From positions 62,001 to 126,000 of the forward strand of contig NZ_BPPA01000001.1 in assembly GCF_019972815.1 (NCBI RefSeq): a stretch of DNA of 64,000 bases. Reading direction: 5' to 3'. This stretch comes from Lactobacillus huangpiensis (GTDB lineage: Bacteria; Bacillota; Bacilli; Lactobacillales; Lactobacillaceae). The position numbers and the translations under genes are program-made. Below, in pieces: positions 1 through 9,160 of the stretch (position 1 is the stretch's first letter; every line of letters begins with the position of its first letter). The notes under the pieces were generated by a model. The model was not told the origin of the DNA. It did not search any database and saw only the letters and a list, made by a program, of their open reading frames with translations.

Positions 1-3000
1 TACAGATTTAACATCAGATTCATTGCCATATTTATCAACAGTCTTGAATTCAACAGTTCCATTTTCAGTGACTTTGAGTCCGTCAGCTGGCACATCTTTG
101 AATGTCTTGCCATCATCAACACTATAAACTACCGTTGCATCAGGTTCCTTGGTAGTAGCTTCAATGAGAGCAGACTCGCCATCTTTTGCTACAATTTGCT
201 TTATATCAGGCTCATCTAAGACCTTTTCTGGTTCATAGTAAACGATTAAAGCTTGAGTAGTTTCATTGCCTTGAGAATCAGTTACTTTAATATTAAAAGT
301 ATTCTTACCCTGTTTCAATTCAGCTTCATACTTAAAGTTCTTCTTGAAGCCTTCCTCGCTGTGGAAGTCTACATCACCCCAAGCAGATTCAATGTGATTA
401 TTATTGATTGATAGTTCATAGTAGTTGTAGTCATCAGTGACAGTACCAGAAATTGTGTATTTATCCTTGTTAGTGTAGACAGGACCATCATTATCCAGGG
501 CTAAATCAGGTGATTCTGCATCTACATAGAAACTTAGTCTCTCTTGAGTAGTTTCTCTAACAGTTGAGTCACCAATCAAAGCAGATACAATCTTAGCACC
601 ATGAGTACCAACATTTAAAGTTACTTCAAATGTCTGATCAGAATTGATCTTGACGTTCTTACCATCGATTTGCAAAGTAGTAGTTGGTCTCTTTACCTTA
701 CCAGTAATAGTCAACTCGCCAGTTTTAGGATCATAATTTTTGGTATCAGCGCTAACGTTGTTGGTACCCCACTTGATGCCGTCACCGAATGTAACGTCAT
801 TGCTCTCTACAGTTGTTTTACCACGATCACTAGACTTAATCTTTTGCTCAACACTGGATGAATTACCATCTTCATCAGTTGCTACAATATTAAAGTCATT
901 TTCACCAAAGTGTACTGGTAATTCAATAGAGAAGGTATGATCAGCACCCAGATCAACTGATACGTCATCTTCGCCATTTTGCTTAATTACTAATGACTTA
1001 GTATCAGCACTGACCTTACCTGAAAGCTTAATGGTAGCTTCAGAGGTTTGTGCCAATTCAGCTGATGAATCCTTGCTTGCATCGTAAGTATCACTCTTAT
1101 CAACGGTTAAGCTTTCAACCTTAGCTGGTATAAGACTAACTGTAATTTCTTTTTCTTTAAGGACGGTCTTATGGTCAGCATCAGCATAGAGAGTGACCGT
1201 TGTCTTGTAATCATCCTTAGTAAGTGGAAGATTAGCAACAAATGACTTGTCATCTTCACTTTCGATATCTAAGTCGTGAGTCTTGTCATACTTATCAGTA
1301 TAAGTACCATATACCCTACTTGGATAAGTACCTGTGAATACAAAGAACTTAGTGTCAGGTTCGTATCTGTCAGTTGTTGAAGAGATCTTATCTGGTAACC
1401 CACCGCCTTTAAGAACCAAGCCATAGCCGGTTTCACCTGGTTTATTGCTTTCACCTGAAGCAGTTCCTGCATTTGAAGCATTATCAAATAGTGCTACAGC
1501 AAAGTCATTAGTACCTGCTTGTAAAGCTTTTACCTGCTCAGGAGATAAGTCGATTTCAATCTTTTGGAAACCATCTTTATCTGCCTTAGTAGTTGGATCG
1601 TATGTTAATTGACTTGAGACACCATTTATAGAAACATTAGCGTCACCACTTAAGCCACTAAGATCATCCTTGGCTTCGGCAGACAAGTAGTATCGAGTCT
1701 TTTCTTGGCCATTGTTATCCTTTTCTGTACTTGATTCTAGCTTTAAGTTCTTTAATAAAGGTTTAACACTATCCACCTTAACGGGAATATCGTAATGCTG
1801 TTCTGTATTTGTGCCATCAACGGTAGCAGAAATTCTGTAAGTATATGTTCCATCAGGCACTTTAACTGTCTTGTTAGCTTGTTGGTCAAAGTATGTACCG
1901 TCCCACTCAGGAGCTTCATCAAAGTAAGTGTATCTTTGAGCTTGTGCGTAATAGTAAGTCTTAGTAGCATTACTCAACGAAGCTAAAGTATTAATTACTT
2001 TGCCATCTTTATCCAAAATTTGAGCCTTAACGTTATTAGCATTTCTGTATAAATAATAAGTTGGTTTAAACCATTGGAATTGAACATTATTCGCAGTAGA
2101 AATTGCGAATTTTGAAGAATCAAATACATAATTACCGTTTTCATCAATGCTTAAACCTGGGTTACCATTAAAAGAGTCATTACCAGCGGTTACAATAGTA
2201 CCCAAGATATTATTGTAAGGTTGGAATACATCTGGATCATTTAAGCTAGCAAAGATAGGTAGATCTGAACTTGCCCAGTCGCCAAAGAATCCCATGTATG
2301 GTAAACGTAATTGTGAACCGTCTGATCCATTAAAGTTCAAGAATCCTTCAACATACTGATTTTCTTTAAAATCAGTCGGCAGTGCTAATGTAATAGTAAG
2401 TTCCTTAGTTGAATTTGCAGGTACAACTACGTAATCATCAGTTTGAACTGAAGCATCATCAATTTTCTTGTCATACAAAACTGAACTACTATCAGTAGCA
2501 GAAGTATAAATATCCGATTCTTTACCATTATTGTTTAGCTTATAAGTTAAATCCTTATTTGTTCTATTGGTAAACTTAACTTGGAATTTAAGATTTCTAT
2601 CTGTGAAGCTCTTAAGTTCAACACCTGGATAGCCGTTGCTACCAACAACGGTTGAAGGATTTTTAGCCAATGCCTGAATAGCAGCTTGTGCATTGATGAA
2701 CCCAGCACATTGTCTACGAGGTGAGACAATCACATTATCATGACTAACATCAGGTTGAATACTTGCAGTATTCATTTCCAAAGTTTTGATAAATGCTGTT
2801 CTTTCATCTGGACTCATCTTTTGATAAATTTCATAGAAAGAACCCTTTTTATCATTCATTGCTTGACTTACAAGTGCTTGTGTACCAGCAATAAATGGAG
2901 AAGCCATAGAAGTACCTGACATGTTAGTATAGCCATTATTATTTTGAGTTGACCAAAGATTTCCACCTGGTGCTGAGATATCTGGCTTAAATGCCAAATT

Positions 3001-4731
3001 AGAAACAGGACCATAGGAAGTAAAGTTAGACATTAAGTCCGTCTTAAGGGCTGAATTATCTAATGGCTGCACAGCAATGCTTACCTTTAATGCTTCATCA
3101 GGATGATTATCAACATATTCTACTAACTTGCTTCCAGCATCCCCTGATAATCCAACAGTAGGGAATCCAGCATTGAGCTGCATGTTAGTTAATGCACCAG
3201 CTTGATTATTAACAATGACTAAACCCGCAGCCCCTGCTTCCTGTGCAAATTTTTGTTTATCAGTAAAAGTAAGAGTCCCACGCTTAACGATAGCAATTTT
3301 ACCCTTAACATCTGATGTATATTGATTTGCAGAGCCTATACCTAATTGTCCATTGTTATCTTTAACAACGTAGAACTGCTTGTCATTAAAGAATGAACGA
3401 TCAGTACCTCCTGAAAGTTGAGTAGTTTCTGGGCCTAATATTACAGTTTTACCATCAGATGAAGTAAAAGTTATACCATCAGTAGTAACTTTATTATTCT
3501 CTGCTGATGCAACCGTTGTGGCAGTTCTGGCAGTACCCGGACTACCTAAAGTTCCCATATCTGGATTGCCATAATATGCCTTATTGTTTCCATCAGCTTT
3601 TGAGTTTGAGGTCCCAGAGTTACCAGCAGAAATTACAGCGGCAGTACCTGTCTTAGTAGCACGGTCAACAGCTACAATTTCTGGATCATCATCAGTTTGC
3701 TGACCAGAAGTAGAACCTAGGGACATGTTCAAAACATCAGCACCAAGTTTAGCTGAATCATCAATTGCTCCAATGATGTTAGTAGAATCAGTAGTAGCAG
3801 AACTAGCTGAATTAGAAAAGGCCTTCATTGCTAATAATTGCGCTTCTGGAGCAACACCTACAACCGAATTAACAGAATCTGAAGTACCATTGGCAGCTAC
3901 GATACCTGCAACGTGCATACCGTGTTGCTCGCTAGGATTATTATCAGTAATATTGTCATTGTTATCTGAATAGTTATGACCATACGGGACCTTTTCAGTA
4001 AAGTAGCGCCCATAACCAGCTTGTTTTGTGAAGTCAGCAACCTTTTCTCTAGTTAATTTCGCTTTAGATTCATCACTCAACCGTAAATCCTTATGATTAG
4101 GATCAATACCTGTATCGATGATAGAAACTACAGTGCCTTCACCTTTGTATTTATAATTATTCCAAACTGCTGAAACATTAGCCATATCATCAGCTGAAGA
4201 GTCATTAGCATAGTAGACTTTTGCCAAAGTTACTGATTTAACGCCTGGAATGGATCTTAATTTTTGAATATCTTTAACCTTTGCTTTAGTAGCAAAACCG
4301 TTAACTACATAACCATAGCTTTTGCCAATTGCTTGGTTGGTAATTGCCTTTACCTTTGCTTTAACTGAACCTTGTTGTGCAATTACTTGTTTTGTAGCCT
4401 GTTCAATTTCTGCACTACTTGAATTTGTGCTTACTGAACCATTTGTAGCTGCAGGTGCAACAGACAATTGAACAATTACATCAACATACACAGTTTGCTT
4501 TTCGTCAGAAGTTAAATGCTTAAGATTAACTCCTTTTGCAGCTAATTGTGCTTCAATTGCTTTGTTTGTTATGCCCACTGTAGCTGACTCTGCTGCTTTA
4601 GAGCTGTTTGCAACAGTTTTTGTTTGACTGTCAACAGTAGCTTTAACGTGCTGTTCAGCATTAGAGAATACAGATACGACAGATAGTGCAGCAGCACAAA
4701 CTAGCACTCCCACATACTTATTTCTTTTCAT
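1..4731 (-). CDS. prtP: Cell-envelope subtilisin-like proteinase (lactocepin type), C-terminus outside window
   Basis: This is a secreted S8 serine proteinase that degrades large proteins such as casein outside the cell. Reading from ATG 4731, 1577 residues are visible and the frame is open at base 1. It starts with a Lys-rich signal peptide (MKRNKYVGVL...) and a propeptide. The catalytic residues are Asp206 (IIDTGID), His270 (EQHGMHVAG) and Ser608 (MSGTSMASP). The long gap between His and Ser holds a PA domain, as in lactocepins. After about residue 620 comes an Fn3-like domain, followed by repeated beta-rich domains. The cell-wall attachment region is not visible. A GGGGGA ribosome site precedes the start. 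The divergent neighbour is a PrtM-type foldase, the usual partner. PrtH-type proteinases of L. helveticus are the nearest family I know; the exact subtype cannot be set without the C-terminus. Confidence 0.93.
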   Translation of the reverse strand, partial: MKRNKYVGVLVCAAALSVVSVFSNAEQHVKATVDSQTKTVANSSKAAESATVGITNKAIEAQLAAKGVNLKHLTSDEKQTVYVDVIVQLSVAPAATNGSVSTNSSSAEIEQATKQVIAQQGSVKAKVKAITNQAIGKSYGYVVNGFATKAKVKDIQKLRSIPGVKSVTLAKVYYANDSSADDMANVSAVWNNYKYKGEGTVVSIIDTGIDPNHKDLRLSDESKAKLTREKVADFTKQAGYGRYFTEKVPYGHNYSDNNDNITDNNPSEQHGMHVAGIVAANGTSDSVNSVVGVAPEAQLLAMKAFSNSASSATTDSTNIIGAIDDSAKLGADVLNMSLGSTSGQQTDDDPEIVAVDRATKTGTAAVISAGNSGTSNSKADGNNKAYYGNPDMGTLGSPGTARTATTVASAENNKVTTDGITFTSSDGKTVILGPETTQLSGGTDRSFFNDKQFYVVKDNNGQLGIGSANQYTSDVKGKIAIVKRGTLTFTDKQKFAQEAGAAGLVIVNNQAGALTNMQLNAGFPTVGLSGDAGSKLVEYVDNHPDEALKVSIAVQPLDNSALKTDLMSNFTSYGPVSNLAFKPDISAPGGNLWSTQNNNGYTNMSGTSMASPFIAGTQALVSQAMNDKKGSFYEIYQKMSPDERTAFIKTLEMNTASIQPDVSHDNVIVSPRRQCAGFINAQAAIQALAKNPSTVVGSNGYPGVELKSFTDRNLKFQVKFTNRTNKDLTYKLNNNGKESDIYTSATDSSSVLYDKKIDDASVQTDDYVVVPANSTKELTITLALPTDFKENQYVEGFLNFNGSDGSQLRLPYMGFFGDWASSDLPIFASLNDPDVFQPYNNILGTIVTAGNDSFNGNPGLSIDENGNYVFDSSKFAISTANNVQFQWFKPTYYLYRNANNVKAQILDKDGKVINTLASLSNATKTYYYAQAQRYTYFDEAPEWDGTYFDQQANKTVKVPDGTYTYRISATVDGTNTEQHYDIPVKVDSVKPLLKNLKLESSTEKDNNGQEKTRYYLSAEAKDDLSGLSGDANVSINGVSSQLTYDPTTKADKDGFQKIEIDLSPEQVKALQAGTNDFAVALFDNASNAGTASGESNKPGETGYGLVLKGGGLPDKISSTTDRYEPDTKFFVFTGTYPSRVYGTYTDKYDKTHDLDIESEDDKSFVANLPLTKDDYKTTVTLYADADHKTVLKEKEITVSLIPAKVESLTVDKSDTYDASKDSSAELAQTSEATIKLSGKVSADTKSLVIKQNGEDDVSVDLGADHTFSIELPVHFGENDFNIVATDEDGNSSSVEQKIKSSDRGKTTVESNDVTFGDGIKWGTNNVSADTKNYDPKTGELTITGKVKRPTTTLQIDGKNVKINSDQTFEVTLNVGTHGAKIVSALIGDSTVRETTQERLSFYVDAESPDLALDNDGPVYTNKDKYTISGTVTDDYNYYELSINNNHIESAWGDVDFHSEEGFKKNFKYEAELKQGKNTFNIKVTDSQGNETTQALIVYYEPEKVLDEPDIKQIVAKDGESALIEATTKEPDATVVYSVDDGKTFKDVPADGLKVTENGTVEFKTVDKYGNESDVKSV

Positions 4732-4804
4732 AGCTAGTCCCCCAACTTAATTAACAATAGTGTGTTTGCCTGATTGAATTAATAACATTATCAATTAATT
4801 AAAT

Positions 4805-4833
4805 ATTATATAGGATAAAATTAAAAATAACAA
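4805..4833 (-). promoter_or_regulatory. Predicted promoter of the proteinase gene
   Basis: On the minus strand a TATAAT -10 (4805-4810) lies 17 bases from a TTGTTA -35 (4828-4833). The -35 overlaps a small palindrome, AACAATTGTT (4829-4838). The 5' leader is about 70 bases. The 294-base gap between the divergent proteinase and foldase genes must hold promoters for both. A weaker TTGCAA/AATAAT pair just before 5000 could serve the foldase. Confidence 0.55.
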
Positions 4834-5025
4834 TTGTTTTAGTAAAAAATATTATTTTTAATTATTTTAATTTCTTATTTTTGTAATTTATGGACTGCTT
4901 TGCCCGCTATTCTGGTAATCTCTTGTTTATTGCTTGTTATTTTTTGTGATTTTATTGAATTAAAAGTTGCAATCTGTTTTAATATTTTTAATAATTAGAT
5001 GAAAATCTTCATTGGAGGAGATAAA

Positions 5026-5931
5026 ATGAACAAATTATTAAAAGGTGTAATAACTGCTGTAACTGGCATTTCCTTACTGAGTTTAGCAGGTTGTTCAAAA
5101 TCAAATAATACAGAAGTTGCTCAATATGGAAAAGATAAAAAAATTACGCAACAAGAGTTTTATAAGGAACTTAAGTCAGCTCCTTCAAGTAAAAACGTTT
5201 TAGCTAATTTGTTGATTTATGACGCTCTAAAGGCCCAATATGGGGAAAAGTTGAATTCTAAAGAAGTTACTCAAGAATACAATAATTATAAAGAGCGCTA
5301 TGGCTCACAATTTGATGAATTTTTAGCACAAAATTCATACACTAAGTCATCTTTTAAGAGAATGATTCAAATTAACCTACTTAGTGAAATTGCATTGAGG
5401 TCTCAAATAAAACCCACAAATAAAGAATTAAAAGCAGAGTGGAAAACATATCAACCAAAGATTACTGTGCAGCATATTTTAGTAACCAGTCACTCAATAG
5501 CTGAAGAAATTATCAATCAATTAGACAATGGAAAAAGTTTTTCAAGTTTAGCAAAAAAGTATTCTGTAGATAGTTCTACCAGTACTAATGGCGGAAAATT
5601 AGCACCTTTTAATCAAGCAAATAAAAATTGGGATTCCACTTTCAAAAATGCCGCATATAAGCTTAAAAATGGTGAATATACCAACACTCCAGTAAAAGTT
5701 ACTAATGGCTATGAGATAATAAAAATGATTAACCATCCAGCTAAAGGGAGTTTTGAAAACAATAGAGCAGAACTAACAAATAACCTTTATGCCAAATGGG
5801 CCGCAAATTCTACTGTTATGAGAAATGTAATCAGCCAAGTTTTGAAAGACCAAAACGTCAAAATTACAGACAAAGATTTAAAATCTGCATTGGATCAATA
5901 CAAAGGATCTACAAAATCAGGGTTAAATTAG
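5026..5931 (+). CDS. prtM: PrtM/PrsA-type lipoprotein peptidyl-prolyl isomerase
   Basis: This is an extracellular membrane-anchored foldase that helps secreted proteins, here probably the adjacent lactocepin, reach their active form. I start it at ATG 5026 because GGAGG lies 7 bases upstream, giving 301 residues. An upstream in-frame ATG at 4999 would put extra residues before the signal peptide. The signal peptide ends in a lipobox L-A-G-C with Cys23 as the lipidated residue. A parvulin-type rotamase domain covers roughly residues 145-240 ([16 protein letters not shown] and YEIIK motifs). The length matches PrtM (about 300). It is divergent from the proteinase gene, as in lactococci. A strong terminator follows. 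An alternative is a general PrsA with no dedicated client. Confidence 0.9.
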   Translation: MNKLLKGVITAVTGISLLSLAGCSKSNNTEVAQYGKDKKITQQEFYKELKSAPSSKNVLANLLIYDALKAQYGEKLNSKEVTQEYNNYKERYGSQFDEFLAQNSYTKSSFKRMIQINLLSEIALRSQIKPTNKELKAEWKTYQPKITVQHILVTSHSIAEEIINQLDNGKSFSSLAKKYSVDSSTSTNGGKLAPFNQANKNWDSTFKNAAYKLKNGEYTNTPVKVTNGYEIIKMINHPAKGSFENNRAELTNNLYAKWAANSTVMRNVISQVLKDQNVKITDKDLKSALDQYKGSTKSGLN

Positions 5932-6000
5932 AGCTTAGTTGCTTATAAAATCTAGTTGAACACTTACCAACAATTCAAAGTTTCTTTAAATATCTAATCA

Positions 6001-6036
6001 ATCAGTTCAAGTAATAGTGAACTGATTTTTTTTTTT
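6001..6036 (+). terminator. Rho-independent terminator after prtM
   Basis: A 9-base perfect stem (ATCAGTTCA / TGAACTGAT) with an 8-base loop is followed by a run of T. It ends the foldase transcript. Confidence 0.85.
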
Positions 6037-6166
6037 CAAATAACGGTCTTATTATTAGTCGTGTAGCATTTGTAAGTGATGACAATGTCAATCACGGCTC
6101 ATTTAACATGTATAATTATAAATATCATTATATTTACAACTATATTTATCGTTTAAATGTAATCTG

Positions 6167-6320
6167 CAAGAACTAATTAAAGCAATTACAGAATACATTC
6201 ACTACTATAACGAAGAAAGTTAAAGAGAGACTAAAAGGCTTGACCCCGAAAGAATATCGGGCTCAAGCCTTAAAGAAATGATATTAACTTTTTGTCCAAG
6301 CTTTTGGGAGTAGTACACAA
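6167..6320 (+). pseudogene. Relic of an IS3-family (IS150-like) transposase 3' end and terminal repeat
   Basis: The sequence encodes QELIKAITEYIHYYNEE and then, two bases out of frame, a KERLKGLTPKEYRAQAL-like ending, the typical C-terminus of IS3-family transposases. The expected frame is broken by an apparent 2-base loss near 6220. The coding end contains a long hairpin (AGGCTTGA ... TCAAGCCT, 6236-6271). It is followed at about 6290-6320 by a sequence resembling an IS150-type terminal repeat (TTTTTGTCCAA...CTTTTGGG). No left end or remaining orf was found, so this is a dead fragment. Confidence 0.7.
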
Positions 6321-6487
6321 TACTTAAATCATGGCAGGTATTTTCTCATATTTGTTTTCTGCTATATTTATTTCTGCAGAAGTCTTTCTTGGAAAGTGCG
6401 CAAGGTTTTTAAAAAACAACCATGTAGATTATATATTTAATTTGATCAATTTTAGCGGTGCAGTATTCTTTTTTAATTTTATTTATC

Positions 6488-6712
6488 TTACGTTAACTTA
6501 AGAATTGCACTGATGGTTGATACTGCAATTGCGGCTACAATCAACCAGCCAAGGGCATTTCGCGGTCTATTATATGTAATGATCGGTCCCATGCTCCACA
6601 ACTGATTTTTAGCGAAGGCAATAGCAAAAATACCAATCACAGTAAGCCACAAAATTATTGCTAAAACAGTAGTTAGTCTTTGAATATTTTTCATTAGTCT
6701 TTTATTCTGCAT
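6488..6712 (-). CDS. Small hypothetical membrane protein
   Basis: A 74-residue protein with two likely membrane helices (about residues 14-34 and 53-72), separated by a short loop rich in Asn, Pro and Arg. I do not recognise the family. AAAGG lies 7 bases before the chosen ATG; a second ATG six codons in is also possible. It sits alone between an IS relic and a decayed secreted-protein gene, so it could be a remnant, although the frame is intact. Confidence 0.5.
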   Translation of the reverse strand: MQNKRLMKNIQRLTTVLAIILWLTVIGIFAIAFAKNQLWSMGPIITYNRPRNALGWLIVAAIAVSTISAILKLT

Positions 6713-6887
6713 AATAAACCTTTATTAATATCTTCTCAGGATAAATCATTTAGATATATTTGTTAAAAATATTTTAAATAATAGTCTGAACATTTTTAAT
6801 TAAATATAGGCTAATCCAGAGGCAAATAGGTTGCCACAAGAATAAAATTAACATACTAATAACTTTTAACAAAGTCCTGTACATCAG

Positions 6888-7093
6888 TTAAATTTTAAAT
6901 TCCAATGCAGTTCCAAGAAACGTAATTTTATGTGTCTTGCCAGAATAACTATAGTTAAGTTTCCTTATACCATTGATAACAGCAACCTTATCATTTTGTA
7001 AATTACTTTTTAATGCTATAACTGGACAATGTCACTAATCAACAATAAAATCGTTGCTCCCAAGTCTGCACTAGACCTCATAAGCTTATTCAT
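6888..7093 (-). pseudogene. Broken paralogue of the YSGKTHK-domain secreted proteins
   Basis: From ATG 7093 the frame codes a signal-peptide-like start (MNKLMRSSADLGATILLL), then a stop near 7016. One frame over, it continues with KLNYSYSGKTHKITFLG and stops at 6888-6890. YSGK.HKITF is the hallmark of the genes at 7268-7900 and 15466-16119 and of the relic at 12737-13052. The rest of the first domain and all of the second are missing. It is a frameshifted, truncated copy lying just downstream of the intact gene at 7268-7900. Confidence 0.75.
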
Positions 7094-7267
7094 ATTATTC
7101 TACTCTTTTTTATATTTAGAACTTATCATATAATCCCTAAGCCAGGTCTTTATGCTTACCTACATTATGAACTCTTGCTTTTAATTGAAGTTTTGGTGAC
7201 ACAAATCTACCTTAATCGGTGTAATTAATACAATCCAATTAGATATTTTCGATTTTTACCAGATCAT

Positions 7268-7900
7268 TTATTTTATTCTACGATAAACTTCACCTATTTT
7301 AAGCTTTGGTAAAGTTAACATTTTGCTTGTCTTCTGACCCCTCTTATGCTGAGTTATTCTTAAATTATCATAATTATGAAAATTTTTGCTTTCCAGAAAT
7401 ATATTGTCCTTAGAAATATCACTTGTCGTGGAATATACAGGTTTCCCATTTTCCCAAATTTTTATAATATTCCCCGGCCTGGTATAGAATTCAATATAGA
7501 CTGAACTATTATTCCTCTTTACCTTACTCAAAATTGGCTTATTTGTAACATATTTCTTAGGAGAAACAGTTTTAAGTAATTTTTTATCACCATAAATTTT
7601 GAATGTCTCATAACCTTTGAAAGGAATAGTAACTTTGAACTTTGCGACATTCTGATTTACTTTCAAATTTTTGACCACTTGATTATCATATTTAATTTTC
7701 AAATTAAATACATCATTAGTCCTACCACTAAAAGTTATTTTATGCATCTTGCCGGAATAGTTACTATGAAAATTGCTGACTCTAGGATTGAGTTTTATCG
7801 GAGTCGTAGATTTTGTTTTAGCTGATACATTAATTTGTAAACAGCTCATTAATAATGTTAAAAATAAAGTTAACATAAAATAAAGTTTTATTTTTTTCAA
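7268..7900 (-). CDS. Secreted two-domain protein of the YSGKTHK family
   Basis: A 210-residue protein with a signal peptide (positive start, hydrophobic stretch to about residue 27, likely cut after VSA). Residues about 40-117 form a beta-rich domain with NYSGKMHKITFSG, KVTIPFKGYETFKIYG and DKKLLKTVSPKKYVT. A second beta-rich domain (about 120-205) ends in a Lys-rich tail. It aligns over its full length with the protein at 15466-16119. The start is TTG, chosen because AAAGGA lies 7 bases upstream and the signal peptide begins there. It has its own strong promoter at 7992-8020. Unlike its relatives at 13 and 16 kb, it has no metalloprotease gene next to it. Function is unknown; surface or extracellular binding is an inference. 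Confidence 0.75.
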   Translation of the reverse strand: MKKIKLYFMLTLFLTLLMSCLQINVSAKTKSTTPIKLNPRVSNFHSNYSGKMHKITFSGRTNDVFNLKIKYDNQVVKNLKVNQNVAKFKVTIPFKGYETFKIYGDKKLLKTVSPKKYVTNKPILSKVKRNNSSVYIEFYTRPGNIIKIWENGKPVYSTTSDISKDNIFLESKNFHNYDNLRITQHKRGQKTSKMLTLPKLKIGEVYRRIK

Positions 7901-7991
7901 AGTACTTTCCTTTCAATAAATAATTATTAAAAACAAATAAAGCGCGGGTGCACAACACGTAGCAATAATTTTTTGCACGAATTCTCTGTTT

Positions 7992-8020
7992 ATTATATAA
8001 TTGTATATTATATGTGTCAA
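7992..8020 (-). promoter_or_regulatory. Strong sigma-A-type promoter for the secreted protein gene
   Basis: On the minus strand a perfect TTGACA (8015-8020) and a perfect TATAAT (7992-7997) are separated by 17 bases. The leader is about 85 bases. A near-identical layout (TTGACG, 17 bases, TATAAT) precedes the metalloprotease gene at 16806. Confidence 0.75.
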
Positions 8021-8198
8021 TGTTTTTTATATATAAATTATATTACATGATATCCTGAATATACTTTAGTTAGCTATGCTTAAAATACATGAAATTAAAA
8101 AATTAATTTTTATCAAAAAATAACATTTAAAATACGGTTTATTCTTATAATTATCAAAATATAGTTTATACTTAATATGTTACTTAAATAAATTTTTG

Positions 8199-8403
8199 TT
8201 GAACGCTGAAACAGCAACTGAAGTTATGTTATTACCAGAAAGTCCTAGAATTGTAACATTAAAATTTTTGATTGGACTGACAGGCTTTAAAAATAACCAT
8301 ACTCCTTGCAATTTATACTCCCACTTTTTTATTATTTCAATCACCCCCTTTCGAGAAACCAACAACAGCAATTTAAGTAAAAATGCTATAAAAATTGCCT
8401 AGA
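8199..8403 (+). pseudogene. Fragment duplicated from the Mbeg1-like hydrolase gene (copy of 32420-32590)
   Basis: About 200 bases match the internal part of the gene at 32235-33434. Both contain the coding motif ATEVMLLPESPRI, followed by scattered identity through the ITPFRE/IAFRGT segment. The fragment lacks the start, the GHSKGG active-site region and the whole C-terminal two thirds, and it drifts out of frame. It is a dead partial duplicate lying 24 kb from its parent on the other side of the tRNA-Thr element stack. A short open frame across it has no recognisable ribosome site. Confidence 0.75.
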
Positions 8404-8507
8404 ATGCCTCTAGAGCACTGTTAATAACGGCTTTAATGTGCTATAGTAATTTATAAGAATTTCTTAAGGCTTTAAGACATTTTTATAATTAATTTAGGAG
8501 GAAAAAT

Positions 8508-9065
8508 ATGCCAGAGGTAATCAAAGAAACAGGAGAAAAGAAAGTAGAAATGAATAAGTCACGTAATAAGACGTGGTTTAAAAAAGAATTTTCTGCCAGT
8601 ACATTACTTTTTTGGATTAAGGGATCAGTGGCAGTTGACTATAGATTTGTAAGAATAGTTGAGCAAAATACAGTACTGGGCCTACTTCCAGCTGGTAAGC
8701 ATAAACAAAATATTCCTTTAAAAAATATATCTGATGCTTCAATTGATACATCTTACTCCGTTAAAGACTTCATTTTTGGTGTGATTATAGCAACGACTGG
8801 ATTGGGAATGTTTAACTCTGATACAGCAATCGGTGTTATTATTTTATTAATTGGTATCGGAATCTTTTTAAATGGTATTATGACTAAATTATCAATTGAA
8901 AAGGGTGGCACAGCATACGAAATATCCGTTCCATTTTATAATAAACAAAACATGATTGAAATTCAGCAAGCTATTGAAGAAGCACTGACAACAGACATTG
9001 ATAAAACAGATCAAAGCTTATACCATCATCGTTTAGCTGAAGATGACATAGATGAAGTAAAATAA
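8508..9065 (+). CDS. Hypothetical membrane protein, possibly PH-like
   Basis: A 185-residue protein behind a perfect AGGAGG 6 bases from ATG 8508. Residues about 25-85 resemble a small beta-rich cytoplasmic domain (FSASTLLFWIKGSVAVDYRF, then VLGLLPAGKHKQNIPL), followed by two adjacent membrane helices (about 88-105 and 107-125) and a soluble tail ending in an acidic stretch. The layout resembles bacterial PH-like membrane proteins, but I cannot assign a family with certainty. It is monocistronic, with a bidirectional terminator directly downstream. Confidence 0.7.
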   Translation: MPEVIKETGEKKVEMNKSRNKTWFKKEFSASTLLFWIKGSVAVDYRFVRIVEQNTVLGLLPAGKHKQNIPLKNISDASIDTSYSVKDFIFGVIIATTGLGMFNSDTAIGVIILLIGIGIFLNGIMTKLSIEKGGTAYEISVPFYNKQNMIEIQQAIEEALTTDIDKTDQSLYHHRLAEDDIDEVK

Positions 9066-9087
9066 CAATTAAAAAGTTTCGGAATAT

Positions 9088-9143
9088 AAAATAGATAAAA
9101 TCTACATTTAACACTAAAATAAACATAGGTTTTATCTATTTTT
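9088..9143. terminator. Bidirectional terminator
   Basis: AAAATAGATAAAA pairs with TTTTATCTATTTT across a loop of about 27 bases, with T runs usable in both directions. It separates the membrane protein gene from the convergent ABC exporter pseudogene. Confidence 0.65.
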
Positions 9144-9160
9144 GTTATATCTATTTATAC

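Noticed and set aside
6236-6271. Long hairpin considered as an independent terminator or small RNA
   Set aside because: It coincides with the end of the IS3-family transposase coding relic, where such hairpins belong to the element itself.
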